Shown piece after piece: positions 1 to 12,829 of a stretch of DNA of 64,000 bases. The notes under the pieces were generated by a model that ran no database searches, was not told where the DNA came from, and saw nothing but the letters and a program-made list of their open reading frames with translations. Position 1 is the stretch's first letter. Each line of letters opens with the position of its first letter. The position numbers were made by a program, and so were the translations under genes. Origin of the DNA: Lagopus muta (lineage: Eukaryota; Chordata; Aves; Galliformes; Phasianidae); the NCBI RefSeq assembly GCF_023343835.1, contig NC_064437.1:10319001-10383000 (forward strand), read 5' to 3'.

Positions 1-1142
1 TCAGCCACTTGTTGACAACAATCTAGCCAATGCAATTTCAAAAGTGAAAACAAAAAAAGTTTCAGTTGCTGCCCTTCCCCTGGGGCCTCCCACCTCCACC
101 TCACAGCCCGTGGCAGGACCTGCCAGTTTCTCTGGCCTGCAAAGGCGTCCCTTACCTCCATTTGCATGGAAGAAGTTAGAGGGCAGCTGACTATGAGAGA
201 AAAACTGCAGCGCATAGGAATGCATACAAAGCACTGCAAAAACACCAGCTGCACACACAGGAAAGCTGTGCTTCCTGTAGTCCTCCTCCTGTTGCAGCAC
301 TGATGGTCTCAGCATTCAGAGACAAACATTTCAGCTCGAGTGTGAGACGTTGAGCACTTCAGATACACAACTGCAAGAGGTCACCAGTAGCCTCTTATTC
401 ACCTGGTTGAGATTTTTCTTTTTCTTTTTTTTTTTTTGTCTTGTTTTGCCAAATATTAAAAAATAATTTTAAAATAAGGACTAAATAATCATAACCAGGC
501 CAACACTGCCTTTGACTGCAGAAAAAGTCCTCATAGATATGATTCTGACTCTAGATCAGCATGGCAGTACTGCAACATAACCTTCACATTCCTTGCTTCC
601 AAGATCAGGGAGATGATCTTGATGAGAAATCCACAGACACTCTGAATCCCTAGAAAATTTCATTTTTACTTTCCTCCAATGCTATTTCCATAGCACTGTC
701 ATTAAGTTGCTGCCACCTATGTCTTTGGCTAAGGAACATTTGCCAAAGGATTCAAGAGTATTAGAAACTGCTCCAGTATACTTAGTTTCATGGTTTGTTT
801 TCCTGGTAACAAAGAAGTGTTTTCACTCAAGAGTGCATCCTACAGCCTGTTCAATGATATCAAAGTCAACAGGCTGCTTTGCCACACTTTATTTAAGCAC
901 TTCATTGTTATCATTGGAAAAGGTAACTGTTTTCATTAGTCCTTCCCTTAAACATTTACTGGTTCTGCTTTTCTCAGATTCACTTCTCATTATTAGACCC
1001 CACAAAGTTCTCTTACAAACTCCTTAGCTGTTCCTTCTTCAGACTTACAACAGTGTTCCTCTATTTGCCACTCCACCCACAGGGCTTCACAGTACAGATC
1101 TTTATTTAGCCAAGAAACCCCATCCACCTCTGACCTCCTCAC
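1..1142 (-). other. SZT2 intron 5 (partial), no exon recognised
   Basis: This stretch follows SZT2 exon 5 on the minus strand and should be intron 5. I could not recognise the next SZT2 exon in it. It contains a T-rich run near 418-437. Open frames on both strands are short and lack family motifs. The next exon probably lies beyond the left edge, but a small exon that I failed to recognise cannot be excluded. Confidence 0.5.
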
Positions 1143-3831
1143 CTGTGGTTTGGGTTCATACTGTTGCTGGAGCATCTCTGCCACTTTGTTTTCAAAGGCA
1201 CACAGCTGTGTGTAAACTTGGTGCAGAAAGGCTTCTCTCTTTGTCTCATCCAGCTGACAGCCCTGGAATAGCACCTGGCCCAAGGACACACACATCAGCC
1301 AAAGAGTTTTATGGTATCAATCCCTATAACACAGTTCAGAAATGTCCCTTACAAAGTAGAGCGTAGGCCACTTGTCACTATTCCTGTCTGGGGCCAACTG
1401 CCTGTATGCAACAGAATTCCATGGCATCTGCAGTGCACTTTGTGCAGATGCTCACAGCTCTGGGAGAGTTTGCTCTTAAGTGAAAAATTTCTACTCTTTT
1501 GCCTTCTTCTAAAAAAAAGTTTACATGGGATCCTTATTAGAAGGCATTAACTCTGGCCTGACATTTCTAAAAAACGATCTGTTTCTTCTAACTCACCTAC
1601 TGAATGATCCATTTCTCTTCTAGAAAGAGACTGGACAGTGGAGTAATATGTTGAAATTAAGGAAGGAGGAGTTAGAAAGGAGTTAGACTGGACATTACAA
1701 AAGAGGCTGAGTGATACGACAGGGGGAGCTTGCCTCCACAGAAGTTACCCATGCTGGCTGGCACAAAGATGCCATTTATGGCACCATGGTACAGGCAATT
1801 TCTGCCAAAACCAGGTATCACAGAACAAGGAGGCAAAGAGGATACAACACCTTCACAGAAAAGTGAATATGACATGAAAACACTGTAAGATGGAAGGGAA
1901 CAACACAATAACAAACTTCAAAAACCTCACAGGCATGATAGGCCAAACTTCAGTGTATTGAGAAGACCTGCTCTAGCTCAAGTAGATGAGAGACTACTGG
2001 GGGGTTGCCCTCTCCACTAGGGGAAGCACATTTCTATCAATGCAAAAAAAACCTAAGTTTGTACAAAGAGGAAATTGTCACTGAATAAACCACTGCTACA
2101 CAGTTGAAGCAGGCAGACAAGCTTTTGGACACCTTTTCCTGAATGTTTCAAATTACAACAGGCCAAAATGAATTAGTCAGTAGAAATTAAAACAAACAGA
2201 GCAACACCAACAAAAACACACAGTAGTCATGAGGGCAAAGATTCCCTGTGCTCTGAGAAGGGCCCTGCTCTCCTATGAGAAACCTCTGCTTCCTCTCAGA
2301 AAAAAGAAGTTGATCACCTACGCTTCTCTGTCGCAGCAGGCTGCACATTTTAAATAAGCAAGATTGCAACACCCTGGTTACCAGAGCCCAGCTAACAGAT
2401 ATCCCTACTTTCCTCTGGACTGACAGAAAACCAACGCAGCAAGCTGCTGAGGCAATGAGAGGAGGCCAAGTTTTACCTGGTGGGATTGCAGACCAATGAT
2501 GGAGGAGTACGCCTGGATGGTGACAAAGATCTCAGGCTGATAAATAATGTCTGAACCAGGGATTCGGAAAGGTCTTAACAATCCCACTAAGCATCGGGAA
2601 AGAGCATGAAACACTTCATCAAAAATGATCTCCCCTGTTGAGTCATCCTACAGAAACAGAAGAGAATTACAGAATCATTAAGGCTGAAAAAGACTGCTAA
2701 GATTACTTAGTCCAACTGCCAATCCATCCCCACTATGCCCACCAACTATACTCCTCAGTGCCACATCTCCATGGCTTTTGAACCCCTCCTCAATTCTTCT
2801 GACCACACTACTTCTGATACAAGCCAGGTTGCCTTCTTGGCCACCCAGATACACTGCTGGCCACGTTCAGCCAGCCATCAGCTAACACACCTAGATCCTT
2901 TCTCTCTATGAAGCTCTCAGCCACAGTGCCCCAAGCCTTGCACGAGGTAAACAAAACAGCTTTTACATCTAGAATCTGCAGTCTCATCGCATACACCACA
3001 CAGAGACAAGTACAAGCCTCCTTCTGCAACAGCAGCTGCATCAGAACGAACCCTGCAAACAAAGGCCACACATTCTGCAAGGAAACAGGATCCATTGCAA
3101 GGCTGTGTCATGAGCAGCACCACCTGCTTCACCCCTCGGGAATACAGAACCTCTGCAGAAGTGACAACTAATGCAGAGATGCATGCCTTCTCAGCAGAGG
3201 GAACCAAGCCCAGTCCTTCAGCACAGAACACCCCAGAGAGGCAGCTCGTGGACTCACCACAATGCCAGTGGAAGGGCTCAGATCAAGCTCGATCACAAAG
3301 CGGTACTGGCGGGCCAGGAAGGTGACACGCGTGGAGGGCACCAGGAGGTAGGGCCGGGGCTGGACGGGCTCATCCGGCTGCCATCCATTGGGCAGGATGC
3401 TGAGCACATCCAGCTCGTTTTCTGACTTCAACTACAAGAAGTGAAAGACAGGCAAGAGACATCACGCCAAGCCAAAGGACACACCAAGATGCGGGGCCAC
3501 CACCCATCCCTGCGGCACTCCCCGGCCCCCACTCACCAGCTCGGGCTCGGGCACGGCCCAGATGACCTGGTGGAGCCGGCTGAGGACCCAGGCGAGCCGC
3601 ACGTTGCGGGAGATGCGGTAGTCCTTCTTCATCAGGAGGAAGACGTGCCCGGCCTCCTCCACCTGCAGCGCGCAGAGCACAGCGCCTCGTCACTCCGGGC
3701 CGGGCACCACGACAGCCCGACAGCCCCCCGGCCCCTCTACGCCCGATCTCAGGGCCGCTACAACCGCGCCTCGCACCGCCCCGCAGCCCGCTCCCGCTCA
3801 CCTCCGCCTCGGGCCTCTCGGCAGCCGCCAT
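1143..3831 (-). CDS. SZT2: SZT2 subunit of KICSTOR, N-terminal exons 1-5 (partial)
   Basis: SZT2 is the very large scaffold of the KICSTOR complex, which holds GATOR1 on the lysosome so that mTORC1 is inhibited when nutrients are scarce. Five coding exons are visible on the minus strand: 3802-3831, 3537-3662, 3258-3431, 2477-2647 and 1143-1274. Each has a GT donor and AG acceptor and all join in phase 0, giving 211 residues. The start [10 protein letters not shown] is followed by [20 protein letters not shown], then [32 protein letters not shown] and [15 protein letters not shown]. These match the start of human SZT2 as I remember it. The full protein is over 3000 residues, so only about 6% is here and the gene runs off the left edge. 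It is head-to-head with MED8. Intron 3 carries a CR1 fragment. Confidence 0.93.
2667..2945 (-). repeat. CR1 LINE fragment, two joined segments
   Basis: On the minus strand this is a CR1 retrotransposon fragment inside SZT2 intron 3. Positions 2667-2760 resemble the reverse complement of the CR1 3' end (acagaatcattaaggctgaa, then agtccaactgcc). Positions 2800-2945 resemble the reverse complement of a more internal CR1 region (ttctgatacaagccaggttg, then ttcttggccaccc). The two parts have the same orientation but are not adjacent in a full CR1. That suggests an internal deletion or two insertions. Both are old and diverged. Confidence 0.75.
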
Positions 3832-3939
3832 GTCCGCCCGGCGCCCCGCCCCGCGCCCTCTGTCCCGCGCCCTCTGACCCCGCCTCTGCGCTCCTGACCC
3901 GGAAGTGGAAGGCTCCTGTAGCAACAGGGCCGCGCCGCC
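3832..3939. promoter_or_regulatory. SZT2/MED8 bidirectional CpG promoter
   Basis: Only 108 bases separate the SZT2 start codon (minus strand) from the MED8 start codon (plus strand). The stretch is very GC-rich, with no TATA box. It holds a CCGCCCC-type GC box, a 13-base direct repeat (cccgcgccctctg, near 3850 and 3864), a strong ETS/GABP-like site (ccggaagtg, 3899-3907) and a small inverted repeat, cctgtagcaacagg, near 3914-3927 with an RFX-like half site. Both 5' UTRs must lie in or overlap this interval, so the two transcripts may overlap. Confidence 0.8.
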
Positions 3940-6900
3940 ATGCAGGTGAGGGGCTGTGGGTTGGGTTGCGTTGCGCCGGGCCGGGAGGAGCGGTAGGCCC
4001 GCCTTGGGTCCCGCGAGCCGGGCTCCGGAGGAGCCGAGGGCCGGCGGGAAGGAGGAGTAAAAGTAGTGTTTCCAGGCGGTCCAGAAGGGCTGTGCTTTCC
4101 CGGCTTGTGACAGGCACGGCGCAGCACGCGGGAGCGGGATGCTGGGCGTCCCTCTCTACTGACAGTGATTGAGGCCCGCCTCGAGTTGTGGTCGGTTCTG
4201 GGGCCTTAAACAAGGACAGCGAGGCCCCGGAACGAGTGCAGAGAACGGCAACAGGAAAAGTGAAGGATGTGGAGCAGAGGTGTTACGGGGAGCAGCTGAG
4301 GGAACTGGGATGGTTCAGTCTGGAGAAAAAGCTCAGATGGACCCCATCGCTCTCTCAGCTCTCCAAAAGGTTGTGGTGAAGTGGGGGGCAGCCTCCTCTC
4401 CCAGGTAACAGCGATAGGATGGGAGGTGATGGCCTTAAGCTGTGCCAGGGGAAATTCAGGTTGGATATTAGGAACAATTTCTCCTCCAAAGGAGCAGTGA
4501 TGTGGGGGCACAGGATGCCCAGGGAGCAGTGAGTTCAGCGTCCCTGGAAGGATCACAGAATTGGAGATGTGGCACTGAGGGATATGGTCAGTAGTTGGAC
4601 TGTGTCATCTCAGTGGTCTTTACCAGCTTTTATGGTTCTGTGTCTGTATAAGATGTAATCAGCAATATGGAAGATGTAAGAGAGGCACACATTTGTACAG
4701 TGGCACAGTAATGGTTAGTTGTCCCCTGCTTTCGTAATAAATCCCATTATTACTTTGACTTCCTTGATTTCTTGAGCCTCAGGCTCATGTTTTCCCTCAG
4801 ATAATCCTTAGAACTTGTTTCTAAGTGATAGTGTTATCAGCTCATAAATGTCAATTTGTGTGCATAAAGTCAGGGTTGTTTTTTTTCTCTTTGTTTCACC
4901 ATGTGTATCACTTTATGTTTATTCTGAATTTCACCTTTACCTCCCAGTCATTCCATATCAGGAGTTACTTCAGCAGTCCCTCCCTTAAGTCCTATCTTTA
5001 TTACCCTGGGACAATTCAGTGTTGTTAACAGACTGTCTGTATTGCTGCTTGAATATCTCATATGTCTGTGACGTGTAGAGTATTTATTTGAAGCACTGAT
5101 CTTGGTGCACATGTGCTTTGCAGTGCTTAAACTTGCTTCCAGCTCTCATGGAGAGAGCGTACAAAAGGAGGAGACTCAGACTGCACTACTGCACAGTGTG
5201 TGTGCAATGTGATTTCATTCATTATCTTTAGGGCTTCTTGGATAAGTGCTGGCAATGGGCCAGACCAGTTGTCTTGGTTGTGTGTGCCTGCCACCTCTGC
5301 AGTGAGATGCTGGCTCCCAGCCCAACTCATAGTGCAGTCAGTGGTTCATCTTGCTCAAAAACAATGTGCACAGTAAGCATTAGACTTGTTTCTTAAGTGA
5401 ACAGGAACAGGCTAATCCCGTCACAGCATGGAGCAGAGCTGCAGTGCTGTAGCTGTGAGTTGTAACCTCCTGGTCTACTCCATGAATCCATGCTGTGGTT
5501 TGGGAGTGGATTTTAGTCACATTTATTCAGCCATTTCTTCTAAGGTAGTGAAGTCTCAGACTATGAATAAAGTAATTTAATGTTCTCTTAAACATGGGAG
5601 ATACTTGATGATCTCATGCTAGTTCAGTTTGTTTAAGCAGCACAAGGAACCCAATAGCAAGCGTGCAAGCAGACTGAGTCACCCCATCTGCTTTCCCAAT
5701 GAGCATTCCCTTTCTATTATTTAATTGTATTGCTGTGTCCCACCCTCCTCATGGATTATCATTGTACAGTCCACGACTTACATTAGCAGTCCATCAGGTT
5801 TGGGGCTTTAATTACATTTTGTGTAATTCTGTTGAATGAGCAAGAGCAGATAAGTTTCTTGACAGTCTTTGCAAGTGTCAAAGATATTCTGTGGTATGTG
5901 TGACATCAGGTCCCCTCTCCTGATGCTTTGTGTGTCACCATACTCCCACTCAGCAGGGGACAAGATTATTTAAGCAGTGCACCAGGGCAAAAGGCAGGAG
6001 ATAATCTCTGTATGTGTCAGGCTATGTACAATCTGTCACTGCAGCGCCTTCCACTGCTGGTAAAGGACAAGGAATTTTTTAGGAGCTGGATGTGGCACCT
6101 TGACAGGAAGAAAGTGAGAAATGAGGGTAAGGGCAGAAACTGGAGTCTTTAGGCCATTGATCTGATACTCGTTTTGCAAATGGCCATGCTGGGTGAAGAC
6201 AGCACTGTGCCTGCATCTGCTGTCAGAAAGGGTTCAGAGAATGCTGATCTGCTTTGAGCTGGGTTAGCATGAATAACTCACAAAGGTGGTGCAAGGTAAC
6301 TCTGATTACTGTCTGATGTAAGTGATGTATAGTTTTCACTCATCTCGATCTTAAAAATGACAGCTAGCCATGGATTGACTCAGGTACAAGTTTCTTCCTA
6401 AATGTTCCTTCCAAGGAGGCAAGGTCAGAGTGAAGATGTAGGGTTTTTATCTCTAGGGTCTCTGTTTTCTTGCTCTGAAAAGGAGTCTCTCTGTAGGAGA
6501 GAGTGGTGTATGAATGCGTGTATATGGATCCCCACTGTCATCAGAAAGGTGCTAAGCTTTGTCCTTACCCTTATCTTCCCTTCTTTTTTTTAGAGAGAGG
6601 AGAAGCAGCTGGAGCTGACCCTGGAGGCACTTATCAGCCAGGTGGCTGACCTGAAGAACTCATTGGTCAGTTTTATCTACAAGCTGGAGAATGAGTACGA
6701 TCGGCTCACGTGGTAAGGCATCTCACAGGGCACTGCCACTGATCACTGCTGAAGCTCTTCCCGACTCTGCTCAAAAAGTGTAATTAAAAGCTACTAACTC
6801 GTTGTCCACAGGCTTACCTTTGCTTTTCATGTTAATGTTGGAGGAACCATTGAACTGCCACCAGAAAAACAGTTGAGATTCATTTCTTCTGCACTGTGCA

Positions 6901-9900
6901 GTAGTACTCATTCCAGCACCTGGAATCTGGGTGCTTTATGGGAACTGGTGTAGTTGCTTGCAACTGCAGGGACTGGAAACTCTTCAGACAAAAATATCTT
7001 AGAGACCCACGTATGCTGCAAAATAAGTAAACATTCTTTCTGCATTTCTTGACCTTTTTGGCTTTCTCTGTTTCTGTTATAAACTGCATTTCTATGCTTG
7101 TGTTTTTCTGGTTTGGCATGTTTTCTCAGACAATCTGAAAGACTTGAAAGGTGGTATTCTCTTCCTGGTGGACCATAAGGCTGATGTATCTTAACTATGC
7201 AGTATCTTAGACAGTTTCTGCTGCAAAGATTCACAGACAGCATTTGTAGGCGATGAAGTCCCCAGAGAGAGCAAACTGAAGGGGATCTTCTTGACAAGAT
7301 TATCACTGGGAGAGTTAGTGATAAGAAATGCACTGCTCCTGTGTATGTTACAGAAATCCCAAACAACTGCCACTTCCAATGATACTTGTAAGGTCCCTTG
7401 GCTATTTGCAGCATTGTATGTAGAGAGTCTGGAATCTGTCCACACCTACACTTTCAGCTCTAGGTTTTACTCTTTACTGTTTGGGTAAATAAGAATGTTA
7501 TTTCCTTGGTTCCCAGATATTTGAATGAGGAACAGATAAAAGCCATCTGTGGTATCTGTTTCCATGTTCTATTCTCTTTCCCAGGCCTTCAGTTCTGGAC
7601 AGCTTTGCATTGCTCTCAGGACAGCTGAACACTTTAAATAAAGTGCTAAAGCATGAGAAGACCCCACTATTGCGAAACCAGGTTATCATCCCCTTAGTGC
7701 TGTCTCCAGACCGTGATGAGGAGATCATGGTAAGAAACTTCCCACTGAGTGTTGGACCTGGAGTGTCAAAAGCTGCAACATCCCTGCTTCAGTTTGCAGT
7801 TCTTTGCACTTTGGCGTTCCTCAGCTCTGAGTGTACAGAAATAAAAGGTTATGAGTAGTTCTTCCTTGGAGCTGCTTTGCTGGGGGGTGAGTGTACACTC
7901 ACAAACGTTTGCTGTGAACATACTTTACAGGATATACCCTTGCTAAATGCATTATTTTCATGAAGTCAAGGACAAAGGAGGTGATATCTCACTGTGTAAC
8001 TGGAAGGCTGCCTTACTTGATTTTCACTGCCATAGCTGTGCAGTTTGTCTGACAGTTACATCTCAATTTGCACTGATTATCACCTTACCAACACGGGGTG
8101 TATTACAGAACCTATAGCGTGCCCTGGCAATATTCTTTGCTTGGGTGAGAAAGAATTTCAGTTGACTCCGGCCAAACTGTCAGGCAGCGTATGGGACTGC
8201 AGATTCCTGTGTGTTGGTCTGACCAAACAGACACAGAGCAAATTCTTAGACAGATCATTGAAACTTCCTAATGCTCCCCCACGCCAAGGTTTTCCCACAG
8301 CATTCTAGTAGGTCTTGTTCCAGTGTCCTGTGCTCTGCTCTTCAGCTGCCTGAGGGCTTAGCTGGAGGAGGGGACCCTGAGTGTGTGTTGTCCAACTGTT
8401 GCAGCGGCAGACAGAGGGGCGCGTGCCAGTCTTCAGCCACGAGGTCGTGCCTGACCACCTGCGAACTAAGCCTGACCCAGAGGTGGAGGAGCAGGAAAAG
8501 CAACTGATCACAGATGCAGCTCGCATTAGCCCTGATGGAGCACAGGTAGGTGAAGAAGAGTTTGATACTTCTGTCACTTAGTCCTAGGACTCAAGATGCC
8601 CTTTAACTCAGTTTTCTTTGAGCTTATAGCTAATGGTTTCCTTTGTTGGTATGCCCTCTTCTGCCTGAGATATCTCCAGATAGCCCTAGCTGATGTTTGG
8701 GTTACAAATCTCACATAACAAGGGTACCCAGCTTACTGCCTGCTCACAGGAGGTGCTATCAGACCAGTCAAAGAAAGGCAAAAGCTGTAACATCCCAGTA
8801 GTGCCCTCCTGCATGCATTGGAACTGGGCTGTCTAGGCTCTGATACCAAAATATTTATATTTGGTAGCTCTAAAAAGAGAAAGATGGCTCATTTTCCTTG
8901 CTGACTTGTACGGCACTGGAAGTATCCTGGTAGTTACCAGTGATTTTTATTTTGCAGAAACAGATCCAGAGCCTAAATAAAATGTGCTCAAATCTGCTGG
9001 AGAAAATCAGTAAGGAGGAACGCGAATCTGAAAGTGGAGGTATGTTGTTGAGGTGGAAATGGAGTACATGGTCAAAGCAGCTGACTTGAGAACAGTGGAA
9101 AAATAGGTAAAGCAGAGAGCCTAGAGAATGGGAAGTGAGGATGAGCACAAACAAAAACATGGAAAAGCGTTTTTGGGGGCGCTCTCATGTTTGGTGGAGT
9201 TGGCTTCTTCTGACCCCCTTCCTTGAGCAGCACGTGCCAAGCAAACTATCAAAAAAGTAAATTCAGGACCAGCTGTGATAATTTTCAGATTCCATTGCCA
9301 AAATGCTCAAAAACTTTTTTTTTTTCCACAGGATTACGACAGAACAAACAGACTTTCAACCCTACAGATACCAATGCACTGGTGGCAGCTGTGGCCTTTG
9401 GGAAAGGATTGTCAAACCGGCGACCCCCGGGCTCTGGAGGATCTGTCCAGTCGGGTCAACCAGGAGCTGGTGCCATCATTGCAGGGGCTTCAGGCATGCA
9501 GCAGGTGCCAATGTCAAGTGCACCAGCTCAGCAGCAGCCAATGCTGGCAGGAGTGCAGATGGCACAAGCAGGGCAGCCAGGTAAATATGCTGCACATCTG
9601 ACAGTGACTGAAAAGCAGGAAGCAAGAAAGGTGAATGCAGATGTAGAGATCCTTCTCCAGTCACTTTTTAAATATTACCGAGTAAGAGGATCTTTTCTGT
9701 CCCTAAGGATTTAAGTCAGGGTGTAAAAGTGGATTAATACTTATTTAAAATTGTCTCAGAGTTTGAAGTAGATCCCAACTATCAGCTTCTTAACTTGCAC
9801 TACAGTACCTGTTTAATTACAAAGTTTGTAATGTAGGGCTCAGTGTGGAGAAATCGCAATGTGTTTTGTAGGGATCTGTGAATTATTTAAGCTGGGGAGG

Positions 9901-12426
9901 GGGGGGGAAGCTGTCTGAAAAGAGCCAAAGAAGGACTTCATATACTTAATAGATTGCATTTATGTCAAGTATCAGGTGAAACGCCTGAGCAAAAGTAATT
10001 TGACTTTACTTGACCAGTACCTAGGCTCTAACCTAGTTACATGATTGGATCTTTGGATGTTCAGCTGAGGCTAAAAACATAAACCTAAGGAATTGCTAGG
10101 GAAGAAACACAGACACAGAGTATCATTGTATAAATCCATTAAGCACCAACATCTACATTAAACACAGTTCTGATCTCTGAAAAACTAAACAAAAAAACAA
10201 GTTACAGTAGAATTGGAAAAGCTCAGGGAAGAGTGTCAACATTCAGAGGTCTGGAGTGGCTTTCACTGTGGCTTCTGAAGGAAGACTTCAGAAAGTTTTG
10301 TTAGTTCATTCTGAGGATAGCTACTGGACGTAGCCTGCAGGTAGGAGGAAGAAGGTATAGAAGCCTTAAAATCGCAAATTGTATAAAGAAACTGCATGGA
10401 GTTTCCCACAGTATGGAAGGATCAGTGAAAGCACTAATGAAAATATTAGCTCTGCAGGCCTGACTTTGTACTGCCATACTAATGGAGATTTTAGGTATTG
10501 GATATTTTAATTGGTGTTTTCTTGCTTATGTAATGACTGTGTTGTTCAGAAATGAGCTTGAGCAACGATATTAATCCAAGGTTAATTATGTATTTAGAAA
10601 ATAATTTCCACTGTGATTTGGAAACGAAGAAGTCCTCTGTGATTTCTGGCTGCACCCACAAACACTGTCTCCAGGATGGGAGGACATCCCATCTTATATG
10701 ACTTCTGTACGTTAGGTTGTGTGCACTGCTTACAAGAACACTTGTCCAGCCTGTGTAACCACCACACCTCTTTTGATAAGAGCTGTACTGTTTGGCCAAA
10801 GGTCAGCCCCATTGTCTTGGTCCTGAGAGTGGCCCATGGTGGAGGCTGGAAGAGTGTAAGAGCAAGCTATATCCTGACAGCCACCTCTAGCTGTTGTTGT
10901 TCAGGGATGTTTTAAGCCAGAGCTGGATTTAAGACCAGTGAGTGTAAGAGCCATAAATTTTGCAGTTCCTTTTTGAATTACAGTATTGAATCCTACGAGG
11001 CTTGTGACAATGTATCCCACAGTATAATTGTATGTTTTGCTTAAAATATTTTCCTTTTTTTAATATATTGTTTACCATAAGGTGTTTCTTCTTTATCTGT
11101 GTTGTGAGAAATAGTCAATGACTGAATAATCATTTTTTCAGCTACCTTCTCCATACTGTTTTTCACTTCTTGGAAGTCTGTTGTGTCCTCTTCCCTGCAT
11201 CCATTTTTTCTTTTTTTCCCAACTGACTCTGCTTAATATAAATTTGTGTGAGAAGTTTAATATAGTTTGGGTAATTTTTGTCTCTTCTAATAATTTCTAG
11301 ACTAGGAGGACCAGAACTGGCATTAAACGTGGAGGTTGGTGGCCCTGCATGTGGCAGGAGGGTTGGAGATTCATGATACTTGAGGTCCCTTCCAACCCTG
11401 GCCATTCTGTGATTCTGTGATTCTGTAACTGCAGTTACTGCAATAACACAGATGTGGGTGAACCCTATGGTCCTGTTCACTCTTCCTTTTGAAATAATAT
11501 GTGAAAGTATTTGTCTTCTGATTGTTAGCAAACACTGACGAGACGTCAGGTTGAGGTCCCTTCCATCGCAAGCCGTTCTGTGATTACCTGCCAATTCATT
11601 GCAGGCAGTGGCCTGCTTTAGATGTCTTTGAGAGAGGTTAAACACTTCTATTCTATGACATATTTATTCTTCTCCTGTTATTCTACACTTTCAGTTCTCG
11701 GAAGTGACCAGATTTTGTTCTCATTTGAGCAGACATGCTGCTTTTTGAAGGAGAGTTCTCTGAATATTCCTCCATGTGGATCTTTAATTGCTATCTTTTT
11801 AAAATTTTTGTGATAATCTGAGTTTTGTCTAACCCTGTACGCTTATCCTAGGCTGCTTGTATTGTCTTTGAACACACTCATATGTGTGATTGGTATCAGC
11901 AAAAGCAATAATGCCCAAGAGGTGCATGTGGTTAAGATAAATATAATGCTGTGTAGAAGAGGATATAGCCTATTGTGCTTGTCTCTGAAATAAAGCGGGG
12001 ATCAGTTTGGTTTCTTATGTCAGGACTGTTGATAGCAAGCTCTATGGGACTGAATGTGTCCCACGCTCCAGTTGGAGCCTCCTGAGAAGGTCTTAAGATG
12101 GAGCGAGGATAGAACTAGCAAGGGGACGTAGGTCCTGGCAGGAAATGTCAAGGAGATTTCTCAACAAAGAAAAGTGCTAATTTGTAGGAGAGAGTGATTG
12201 TATTAGGTCATAAGCTGAAGGGTGCTGTAGTAGTAAGCCTGATGTGGTGCCTGGAGCGGAAAAAAAGTTTGGGTAGGACTGTTGTACTCTTTATGCACTC
12301 TTGAGCAAATTAACTTTCTTAGTGCTGATTTTGTATTGCTCTTTATTTTTTCTCTCTCCAGGAAAGATGCCAAGTGGCATAAAAACAAACATCAAGTCTG
12401 CCTCAATGCATCCATATCAGAGATGA
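3940..12426 (+). CDS. MED8: Mediator complex subunit 8
   Basis: MED8 is a head-module subunit of Mediator, the coactivator that links transcription factors to RNA polymerase II in the nucleus. Seven coding exons on the plus strand join in phase: 3940-3945 (only Met-Gln), 6594-6712, 7585-7729, 8405-8545, 8958-9039, 9332-9580 and 12362-12426. They encode 268 residues, the same length as the human protein. Key stretches are [108 protein letters not shown] and the tail [19 protein letters not shown]. The tail equals the human one as I remember it. The first exon has only two codons and is followed by a 2.6-kb intron carrying a CR1 fragment. The 3' UTR ends near the AATAAA at 12802. The gene shares its promoter with SZT2. 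Reading through exon 6 gives an alternative tail of 44 residues before a stop at 9714. Confidence 0.96.
4208..4645 (+). repeat. CR1 LINE 3' fragment
   Basis: This plus-strand CR1 fragment lies in MED8 intron 1. It keeps typical wording of the CR1 3' part: gaggccccggaacgagtgca, gagcagctgagggaactggg, ctcccaggtaacagcgatag, gaaattcaggttggatatta, and a degraded 3' end. It is diverged from the consensus and has small gaps, so it is an old, immobile copy. Confidence 0.88.
11290..11586 (+). repeat. Two short CR1 3' ends
   Basis: In MED8 intron 6 a short CR1 3' end (about 11290-11426) finishes with gaggtcccttccaaccctgg and three copies of the terminal octamer-like word attctgtg. A second, shorter piece (about 11545-11586) repeats gaggtcccttccat and ttctgtgatta. 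Both are in plus orientation. They may be two insertions or one CR1 split by about 120 bases of unrelated sequence. Confidence 0.7.
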
Positions 12427-12801
12427 GCCAACATGAAGCAGAGCCAGGGAGCAGCAGTTACCCGCATTGTTCCTGCTGGACCCAGCGCATGTGGATTTCT
12501 TACAGAACTTCTCAGTCCCTTTGCATATATACACTACGTCCACAGAGCTGGGAGGGATGAGACCCTTCCCTGGGTTTTCTTTTAGTGCTGGGTGGCTTGT
12601 GTGGAGCTGCTAGTGGCCATGTCTTCTGGAGACAAGTGCTCTATTCACCCAGAGCAGAGGGCTTTGTGATATCAATCCCATTTGCTCTGGGCCTAGCAGG
12701 AGGGCATCTACCCTTTTTTGATACAGAGCCTGGAGAGCTTCATGGACCACTCTGCTCCTTGTTTCTGTTGATTCAAGATGTTCCTACTCTACTCTCTGTT
12801 G

Positions 12802-12807
12802 AATAAA
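12802..12807 (+). terminator. MED8 polyadenylation signal
   Basis: A canonical AATAAA lies 376 bases after the MED8 stop codon. It is followed by a T/G-rich stretch (gactttgttttgcg) suitable as a downstream element. Cleavage is expected near 12825. Confidence 0.8.
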
Positions 12808-12829
12808 GACTTTGTTTTGCGTATGGCGA

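Noticed and set aside
560-650. A possible SZT2 exon 6 after a ttttctag-like acceptor on the minus strand
   Set aside because: In the required phase 0 the frame hits a stop after 14 codons, and other frames need an unlikely donor. Resemblance to the human exon is too weak.
3441-4172. A 243-aa plus-strand open frame over the SZT2/MED8 promoter
   Set aside because: It is antisense to SZT2 exons 1 and 2 and lies in CpG-island sequence, where stops are rare. No domain is visible.
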